21,627 bases of DNA, from contig RPFO01002257.1 in the NCBI GenBank assembly GCA_009746045.1, forward strand, positions 1-21,627, read 5' to 3'. The notes under the pieces were generated by a model. It did not search any database, had not been told where the DNA came from, and was given only the letters and a program-made list of their open reading frames with translations. Position numbers and translations under genes: made by a program. Source of the DNA: Mesostigma viride (lineage: Eukaryota > Streptophyta > Mesostigmatophyceae > Mesostigmatales > Mesostigmataceae). Positions 15,862 through 21,627 of this stretch are shown here, in pieces; position 1 is the first letter of the stretch; each line of letters starts with the position of its first letter.

Positions 15862-16530
15862 ATGGACTTCCCGAGCGAGTACAAGTACGCCGACGCCTAC
15901 GTGGACAGCGGCAAGGACGACTACGTCGGCGTTCAGCCCCGTCCCGACATCTACACGCAGCTGACCGGCGACCCCGCCTACGAGAGCATGCGGTCGTCCA
16001 TGACCCACCGCGCCGGCACGGAGTCCTTCATGATCCCCGCGTCCGAGTTCGACGCCAAGTACGGCATGGACACCCGCGCCCGCCCCGGGCTCCTGAGCCA
16101 CGGTGTCGGTTTCGACGAGCAGCTGTCGTTCGCGTCCGACCTCCTCCCCAAGCCCGCGGACGTCGTGGGCGCCACCCTCGACGATTACAAGGTCGGCGTC
16201 GGATACGTCACCTCCAACAACAAGGACATGCCCGTCACCGGCATCCAGACGCTGCGTCCCTACATCCCCAACCCCGCGACACTGGACGGATGGGGCTCCA
16301 TCGGCGTGGCCACGCGAGGGGCGTTCGGACGGCTAGGCACGTCCGACACGAGCAGTCTGTACCTCGACCCCCGGTACCAGGAGGTCGACTACGGGTCCGT
16401 GTCACGCACCGTGTTCGGCTTCCCCGAGATCGCCGACACCGCCTCCATGGGGGTCTACGGCGAGTCCTCCCTCCCCGCCAAGACCAGCTTGTGGGGGCAG
16501 CCCGGCATGATGCAGGTCGCCGGCCTGTGA
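15862..16530 (+). CDS. Hypothetical Tyr/Asp/Pro-rich protein, 222 aa
   Basis: The start at ATG 15862 (MDFPSEYKYADAYVDSGKDD) is preferred over an upstream frame extension, which would run antiparallel in sense through the nuclease gene. The protein is rich in Gly, Ser, Tyr, Asp and Pro with little hydrophobic core. It contains YTQLTGDPAYESMRSSMTHR, GFDEQLSFASDLLPKPADVV, DMPVTGIQTLRPYIPNPAT, SSLYLDPRYQEVDYGSVSR and VYGESSLPAKTSLWGQPGMM. I see no signal peptide, membrane helix or catalytic motif. The composition, strong codon use and isolated promoter would suit an abundant virion protein, but this is inference. It is the last credible viral gene before the composition change. Confidence 0.65.
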   Translation: MDFPSEYKYADAYVDSGKDDYVGVQPRPDIYTQLTGDPAYESMRSSMTHRAGTESFMIPASEFDAKYGMDTRARPGLLSHGVGFDEQLSFASDLLPKPADVVGATLDDYKVGVGYVTSNNKDMPVTGIQTLRPYIPNPATLDGWGSIGVATRGAFGRLGTSDTSSLYLDPRYQEVDYGSVSRTVFGFPEIADTASMGVYGESSLPAKTSLWGQPGMMQVAGL

Positions 16531-16539
16531 GAACGTGTC

Positions 16540-16620
16540 GGAATTCGTGAGGACGACGACCGCGTTCCCTACCAGCCATTAAGAATGTACTCCAGCACGC
16601 AAAATGTACTTCGTACCGAA
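16540..16620. other. Abrupt composition boundary (candidate virus-host or element junction)
   Basis: GC-rich coding DNA ends at the stop at 16530, and the sequence becomes A/T-rich within about 60 bases. CGCAAAATGTACTTCGTACC lies at the new side and contains the small inverted pair ACTTCG-TAC-CGAAGT. Close relatives of AAATGTACTTCGT recur in the terminal palindrome at 21,150-21,510. Confidence 0.7.
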
Positions 16621-17420
16621 GTTTGTCTTTTTATGCTGAAAATTGTCATGCATGATGTTTGCAACCAAAATAGATCTCGTACAAAAATTGGTATCGATCG
16701 GACGTCATCTTGGTGACATTTGCTAGCAATAAAGGTACATTTTTGTCATTTTTTGTTAAATTAAATAGTAATAAATAGGAAACAGTACTAAATCACGTCA
16801 AACCATCATGGATATTTGCAAGCAACCTAATTACCACTAGAATAGACCATGGGCCAAGTTTGGGCTCAGTCTGACGTCAAAATAGTGACGTTTGCTAGCA
16901 TAAATACTGCATTTTTTGCCATTTTCAAGCATTTTGCTAAGTGTAAGCTACTAAACAATATCAAACTACGTCATAAAGCTATGAAATATTGGAAGCAACC
17001 TAAACACCACTAGATTAGACCATGGGCCAAGTTTGGGCTCAGTCTGACGTCAAAATAGTGACGTTTGCTAGCATAAATGGTGCATTTTTTGACATTTTCA
17101 AGCATTTTGCTCAGTGTAAGCTACTAAACAATATCAAACTATGTCAGAAAGCTATGAAATGTTGGAAGTAACCTACACACCACTAGATTAGACCATGGGC
17201 CAAGTTTGGGCCCAGTTTGATCTCAAAATAGTGACGTTTGCTAGCATAAATGGTGCAATTTTTGCCTTTTTCAAGCATTTTGGTAAGTAGAGTTGCCTCA
17301 AACTATGTCAGAAAACTGTGAATTGTTGTAAATAACCTGTTTGCCACTACATTAGACCATCCTCAACTTGTAAGGTCAGGCATAGGTAAAGGTAGTGACA
17401 TTTGCTAGCACTATATACAA
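16620..17420. repeat. Satellite-like array, about 173-bp period, four to five units
   Basis: Unit landmarks recur as (T/A)TAGACCATGGGCCAAGTTTG, then AAATAGTGACGTTTGCTAGC and AAGCATTTTGCTAAGTGTAA. Equivalent points fall at 16673, 16845, 17018, 17191 and 17355, giving periods of 172, 173, 173 and 164. The middle three units are close copies; the outer ones are more diverged. No protein frame runs through it. Confidence 0.85.
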
Positions 17421-17871
17421 GCATATTATGCCTCTTTTCGCATATACACATTAAAAATAACAAGACATCATCATATCATGGCCTTAATACAAGGTGTGCA
17501 AATGCAAATCACACCAGATCGGATGACCAATGATGGGTGGCTGCATGCCAACACATCTACCAGGCTGCAGGGTGAGAGGCCACATCGCTACAAGACAGGA
17601 ATCCTCGCAATTGCACAACACCGCTAGTACACTGTGCACATACCCCAAGAGGATTTGGCTACAAGCCATAAAAGTTTGGCCATGCTAACACATTCTTCAT
17701 CCAAGCAAAATGCAGCCTCTCCAAACTCAACTCATTGATTTAAATTCAGCTAGGCCAGGCGTGCATGCTCCACTTGCCGACAACCATGAGTAAACTTGTC
17801 TACCACTTCATTCCATGCGCCGGTAGATGGCACCGTCTCATCTACCAGTCATCCCCGGCTCCCATTCCGCA
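17421..17871. other. Non-viral DNA without a recognisable gene
   Basis: This stretch is balanced in composition, with no compact coding signal. A 61-codon minus-strand frame at 17484-17669 has no recognisable motif. It carries no repeat I can define. Confidence 0.4.
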
Positions 17872-18030
17872 TCCTCCTCTCCCTCTCCCTCTCCCTCTTC
17901 CTCCTCCCCCTCCCCCCCATTCTCCCTCCCCTCTCCCTCCCCTCTCCCTCCTCCTCCCCTCCTCCTCCCCCTCTTTCTCCCCCTCTTTCTCCCCCTCTTT
18001 CTCTCCCTCTTCCTCCTCCTCCCCGCCTTC
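17872..18030. repeat. Polypyrimidine tract (CTCCCT / TCCTCC / CCCCTCTTT units)
   Basis: This is about 160 bases almost free of purines on the plus strand, made of short irregular CTCCCT, CTCCTC and CCCCTCTTTCTC units. The frames in it (Pro/Ser/Leu on plus, Glu/Gly/Arg on minus) are artefacts of the tract. Confidence 0.85.
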
Positions 18031-18076
18031 ACTGTCACTGTGTACAGCAGGGACGGCATCGTCTATGTGGGTGCCA

Positions 18077-19163
18077 TCACCTGCGTTCACGGTGCCAGCC
18101 TAGCTCCTGTGGAAAGAAGCGAGCGCGGCCAAATGCCTCGACTGGGTGTGGGCAGCCGCACACGAACTGCGTCACCTCCGCCAGGGCATGATAGTCCTCA
18201 CACTGCCCATCAGCCCACATCGCCTTGATGAGCAGGTGACCTCCCCTTTCCTGAACCTTAGTGACCCAGCCATGGAAGCGCTCCCTCTTCCTCGCTATCC
18301 CCGGAAACAGGGCACACAGGCGCATCCCGATAAGCGCACGTGCTCCATGCTCGGCAAAGTAGGCATTGCAGTCATCCTTTGCTGCTGCCCTGGCGGCGGT
18401 GGCAGTCTTGTAATGCTCAAAGTCAATCTGCGGGTGCTCTTTCAACGCCGCCACCGTGGCAGCTGACAGTTTGCCGGTACTGATCAGCTCAGGCTGGTGC
18501 ACCTCTGCCGTACCGCCCACTGTCCAGTGCTGCAGGTGTACATCAGAAATGGGGACCGTCATCCCTGCGCTGCCGCCACCTAATGTCACTCTAGAAAACT
18601 GGCCCGTCCACGACGGTGCGTAGTAAGGAGAGGCGACAATGCTGTCACGCTCCGTGCGATCGCCTTCCAGATCAAGGACCTTCACCAGCATGTGTGGTGC
18701 CCACGGCATTCCCTGCCCGCAGGTGACGGCTGGCCGCTTAACAACGAGTAGGTCGCTGCGTCGTATGAGGCTTCCATTCACCTTGAAGGTGTGCCTGCCG
18801 GAAATCAGTGTGCGCAAAGCGGGCGTTGCCGTTGATGTGCTCCCTCGCGCAGCGGGCGCACATGCGCGGTTGATCTGCGCTTGAATCTCGCGGGCAGGGC
18901 AAGCGACGTGTGAGATTACTTGTTTTATGGGCAGCCTCAGTGCTCGTGTTGCCGCGCAACCGACTGGTCGCCTGCAGATCGCAGCGGTAAGGGTACCGCC
19001 TTGTTCGCTTGCAGTTCACGCTTCTCTTTGAGCTTTTGCTCCATGATGTCGAACAGATTCTCGTTGTTGGCACGCACATCCTCCACGGACTTTGGCACCT
19101 GCTCAATCCATCCGTCCAGCAACTGCTGCTTCTCAGCGGCGACGATGTCAGGAAAAAGCTGTG
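18077..19163 (-). pseudogene. C-terminal part of a eukaryotic TE-like or host gene (frameshifted or intron-containing)
   Basis: On the minus strand the reading begins near 19163 with PSQLFPDIVAAEKQQLLDGW, just after an in-frame TAG or 3' splice-like CTAG. It then has a charged, probably coiled-coil stretch (VRANNENLFDIMEQKLKEKR). Near 19000 it changes frame and stays open to the stop at 18077: QVISHVACPAREIQAQINRA, SGRHTFKVNGSLIRRSDLLV, WAPHMLVKVLDLEGDRTERD, DVHLQHWTVGGTAEVHQPEL, HPQIDFEHYKTATAARAAAK. The end, RFHGWVTKVQERGGHLLIKA followed by WADGQCEDYHALAEV, resembles a Tudor/Agenet-like fold (G-x-V...(Y/W)xDG..EDY). Composition differs from the viral genes. It may be a mobile-element protein or a host gene; the assignment is inference. 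Confidence 0.45.
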
Positions 19164-19255
19164 AAGGCTAGCGCAGGTACATCTCCTGGCACCGCCCTCG
19201 TCCCATTCAAAAAGCGGCACTAGACCAGGACTTCCTTTGGGGGCCTTGCCATGCT

Positions 19256-19823
19256 CTATGAGGAGGCACCCATAGACAGGATCTCCCTGCGGGGTGTACC
19301 CAATGGCGTGACCCCGTCACAAGCCTCGCCATTAGGCCCTGTGGGCTGCCACTTGTTCACCGGTGCATTTACCAACGTCTCCGATGCGGCTAGGCGCCAG
19401 CGGACATACACGGTCATATCCGGGCCCCAAAACACTTCGAGATCGAACACCTTCGAAGAGCGGTGCCTCTCCCTCTCGGCTTCGGTTGCTGGCTCATCAT
19501 CCAAGTCGGCGGTGGCGCCCGCGCCCGCCCCGCGCCGGCGCCTGCGCCCCCACCCCGCCCGCCGCCGCGCGCGCGCCTTGGTGGCGCCCGCGCCCGCACC
19601 CGCGCCGGCGCCTGCGCCGCCCCGCCCCCGCCCGGGCCCGCGCCCGCGCCCGCGTCTTGGGTGGCGCCCGCGCCCGCACCGCGCCTTCTCCCCCCCCGCC
19701 CCCGCCCGCGCCCCCGCCCGCGCCATGGGTGTGGCCCGCGGCTGGCTTCTTCGGAAATGCGTCCATCGATTTCACCCACCGGCCGTCAGCGGTGGATGCA
19801 CCCTTTCGGCCACGTTGTGACAT
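19256..19823 (-). pseudogene. Middle segment of the TE-like gene with a GC-rich low-complexity insert
   Basis: A minus-strand start-like segment MSQRGRKGASTADGRWVKSM and DAFPKKPAAG (from 19823) runs into a GCGCCC repeat tract. A different frame then continues with DDEPATEAERERHRSSKVFD, LEVFWGPDMTVYVRWRLAAS and VNKWQPTGPNGEACDGVTPL to a stop at 19256. The frame change lies inside the tract, where repeat-length errors or real slippage would be expected. The two flanks look like ordinary protein. Their order and strand suit an exon lying between 20101-20764 and 18077-19163. No family is recognised. Confidence 0.35.
19510..19730. repeat. GCGCCC-rich low-complexity tract
   Basis: Irregular repeats of CGCGCC / CGCCCG make up about 220 bases, far richer in GC than the surrounding DNA. 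Frames give Pro/Ala/Arg (plus) or Gly/Arg/Ala (minus) repeats. It sits inside the TE-like coding region. Confidence 0.8.
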
Positions 19824-19839
19824 CAAGCGCGGCGTCCCC

Positions 19840-20100
19840 AATACAACAGTCATGCAATATGAATAATCATTAGTATCAACGATGCGTTCATGCAGGCGTG
19901 AACTGTGAAATACAACAAGCATGCAACAACGACTCCAGCACACTTAGTAAATACTGCTCATAATATCTGTGGCACATGCAACATGGTTAAAACACACATG
20001 GATGACCTGTATGGCTGCACATGAACTGTCCACCTAGAGAAGAATAGAAATTCAGCATGATATCAAGAGCCATCCACACAAATATATGTCTTACCGCAGC
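19840..20100 (-). other. Possible intron of the TE-like gene
   Basis: On the minus strand a good donor (GCGGTAAGA, about 20089-20097) precedes an AT-rich stretch. A TACTAAT branch-like motif near 19871-19878 and a TTTCACAG acceptor-like site near 19903 also lie here. No protein frame runs across. The splice order is not proven. Confidence 0.3.
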
Positions 20101-20764
20101 TTAGGGCTTCTTCGGGTTGAGTTGGCGAATCGAGCTTGTTGAGCCCTGCTCGAAGTAATGCTCAAATGCGATGCCCAGGCCCGCCAGCACATCATCAAAT
20201 GTGATTAGTTTCACAGGTGGTCCGAAGAGTTCCAAACGTGGTTGCTAATTTTCAGGCAGTGCCTGAAGGCCGCCTCGAAAGTGAAACGCGAAAGTGAAAA
20301 GGGGTCACAAACCCTATGTTCATATCCTTGACTCCCCCGTCGAGAACGAACCGAAAACCAGCGCCATGAACGAACTTGTGACGAGTAGATGACGACATCG
20401 TGGTTATGGCGTCGTACCCCCCCTGGTGCAGCTGCTGCTTTATCGCCGCCTTCCTGTCCACTTGCTTCCGCCCGGGCGAAAACCAGGCGCTTCGCAATGC
20501 CTGGAGATGTGATATTCTAATGGGCTTCATGCACTCGTGGCCGCACTTACAGTCGAACGTCTCGTCGGTCACTAGGCTGCCGGCATGGGTGCTGCCGCTT
20601 AGCACTATGGCTGCGAACTTGCGCTTCCCATGGTGTCCCATCACCATGATAGCGAAAGCCAGGAAGCAGATAGCCACGATTATGTCCCAGCAAAGCCATA
20701 GCACACACCAGAGGAGAGAGGGATAAAGTTTAATTTCTTTACCGACCCCGGGCTGCCATGGCAC
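20101..20764 (-). pseudogene. N-terminal Cys-rich segment of a transposase-like or host protein (frameshifted)
   Basis: The frame from 20764 includes a hydrophobic leader. A more likely start is ATG 20641 (MGHHGKRKFAAIVLSG). It reads TFDCKCGHECMKPIRISHLQ, ALRSAWFSPGRK, KAAIKQQLHQGGYDAITTMS and KFVHGAGFRFVLDGG. Two further frames carry the continuation: VCDPFSLSRFTFEAAFRHCL plus KISNHVW, then ELFGPPVKLITFDDVLAGLG and IAFEHYFEQGSTSSIRQLNP, to TAA 20101. The Cys cluster, HLQALR...F and FVLDG...AF...L.ISN..W order resembles the N-terminal part of transposase-like proteins that I recall from algae, mosses and invertebrates. The need for two frame changes suggests decay or sequence error. Confidence 0.45.
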
Positions 20765-21062
20765 TGGCCACGCATATCAAGTTCAGGTATTCCCGACCTG
20801 TAGCGCAGCAGATTTCTGTTGGAGGCATCCTAAGCATCGTGATAAAAGAAATCCGAACAATAGACATTCATGCTGCATCTAAGGACATTATGGCATTTGT
20901 ATATACTGCAAGTACATGTATCGACATTGCCGTGATTGCTAACCCGACTCACCATGAACAGGAACTTTCCCTCTGCCTCCATGAAATGTACTTCGTGAAA
21001 TGTACTGTAATACATATGATGTACTACGATGATAATCATCCCAGCAAAGCCATAGTACACCT
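20765..21062. other. AT-rich spacer before the palindrome
   Basis: No supported gene is present. It holds GAAATGTACTTCGTGAAATG at about 20983-21002, related to the palindrome arms. A 16-base direct repeat CCCAGCAAAGCCATAG occurs at about 20686 and about 21040. Confidence 0.45.
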
Positions 21063-21627
21063 TCCGTTTCGACCGCCATGTCGGCCACTAGTCCGGATAG
21101 CTCAATGTGCACCTGACCTTGACACTAATCGCAACAACAGCCACAATTTTGCAAGCAAGAAGGCATGGCTACCTCGGCATTTCATGAAATGTACTTCGTG
21201 AAATGCATTTCGTGAAATGTACTAAGGAACGTGATTGGCCGGCGTCGCTCGCCAAATCTCGCAAAATGTACTAAGGCACGTGATTGGTCCCGCAAAATGT
21301 ACTAAGGAACGTGATTGGCCGGAGAAGATTCTGTTTGCTGCAATTAAAATTCCCTACAGAATCTTCGCCGCCAATCACGTTCCTTAGTACATTTTGCGGG
21401 ACCAATCACGTGCCTTAGTACATTTTGCGAGATTTGGGGAGCGAACGCCGGCCAATCACGTTCCTTGTACATTTCACGAAATGCATTTCACGAAGTACAT
21501 TTCATGAAATGCCGAGGTAGCCATGTCTTCTTGCTTGCAAAATTGTGGCTGTTTGTGCGATTAGTGTCAAGGTCAGGTGCACATTGAGCTATCCGGACTA
21601 GTGGCCGACATGGCGGTCGAAACGGAA
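21063..21627. repeat. Large imperfect palindrome (two 272-bp arms, 21-nt spacer) reaching the window edge
   Basis: Arm one runs 21063-21334 and arm two 21356-21627; the outermost 16 bases pair exactly (TTCCGTTTCGACCGCC with GGCGGTCGAAACGGAA). The spacer is 21335-21355. The arms differ by scattered substitutions and single-base indels, for example GTACTAAGG versus GTACAAGG, and AAGGCATGG versus AAGACATGG. Each arm carries three copies of (C/T)GCAAAATGTACTAAGG(A/C)ACGTGATTGG-like sequence plus GAAATGTACTTCGTGAAATG. It may extend beyond the window. Confidence 0.9.

Noticed and set aside
17765-18228. Pro/Ser-rich plus-strand and Glu/Arg-rich minus-strand proteins
   Set aside because: They are translations of a polypyrimidine tract in several frames with no non-repetitive domain.
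20758-21201. 147-codon plus-strand frame next to the palindrome
   Set aside because: It runs into the palindrome arm, has no recognisable motif, and overlaps the opposite-strand Cys-rich coding segment's start.
21063-21627. Pure read-around artefact of a hairpin
   Set aside because: It was not accepted as the sole explanation, because the arms differ by substitutions as well as indels. It is kept only as an option in the findings.
1-21627. tRNA genes, rRNA, integrase or recombinase genes
   Set aside because: I looked for cloverleaf-type sequences and tyrosine/serine recombinase motifs and saw none I could support.

Overview
The window has two very different halves. Bases 1 to about 16,540 are strongly GC-rich and packed with short intronless genes on both strands, with small gaps and TATA-like boxes upstream of several start codons. 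The gene set points to a giant virus (Nucleocytoviricota) or an endogenous copy of one. The best marker is a VLTF2-like late transcription factor (8378-9178, minus). Supporting genes are a probable T7-type ssDNA-binding protein (4876-5595), an HNH nuclease (5822-6462), a PD-(D/E)XK/VSR-like nuclease (15290-15820) and a viral NifS-like cysteine desulfurase (11198-12418). There is also a Rieske-type oxygenase (2098-3136), which is unexpected in a virus. A photosynthetic or protist host is plausible, but the sequence does not identify it.

Layout of the viral half. 1-1473: two tandem minus-strand paralogues with beta-rich, LamG-like features, possibly fibre or surface proteins. 1574-3136: an unknown gene, then the oxygenase. 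3319-3580: a 31-bp minisatellite abutting a gene with an LPG...RYL domain. 4247-10455: mainly minus-strand genes (YCG-motif protein, SSB, HNH, an Ala/Ser/Thr-rich protein, VLTF2, a membrane-anchored protein and its overlapping upstream neighbour). 10580-12847: plus-strand genes around the desulfurase. 12906-13898: an unknown minus-strand gene. 14205-16530: four collinear plus-strand genes, including a two-copy YCG-motif protein, a basic-tailed protein, the VSR-like nuclease and an unknown Tyr/Asp/Pro-rich protein.

At about 16,540-16,600 the composition changes abruptly. The remaining 5 kb is AT-richer and repeat-laden. It holds a roughly 173-bp satellite array (about 16,620-17,420), a polypyrimidine tract, and a broken or intron-containing minus-strand coding region (18,077-20,764) that looks like a eukaryotic transposable-element or host protein. 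It ends in a 565-bp imperfect palindrome that runs to the last base of the window. This fits a virus-to-host junction of an endogenized giant virus, or a mobile element near a viral genome end. The sequence alone does not decide between them.

Many viral genes need one to three frame changes to be read through. Several fall in G or C runs and none requires a nonsense substitution, so uncorrected long-read indels are a simpler explanation than decay. Coordinates of frameshifted genes below are therefore gene spans, not single open frames.
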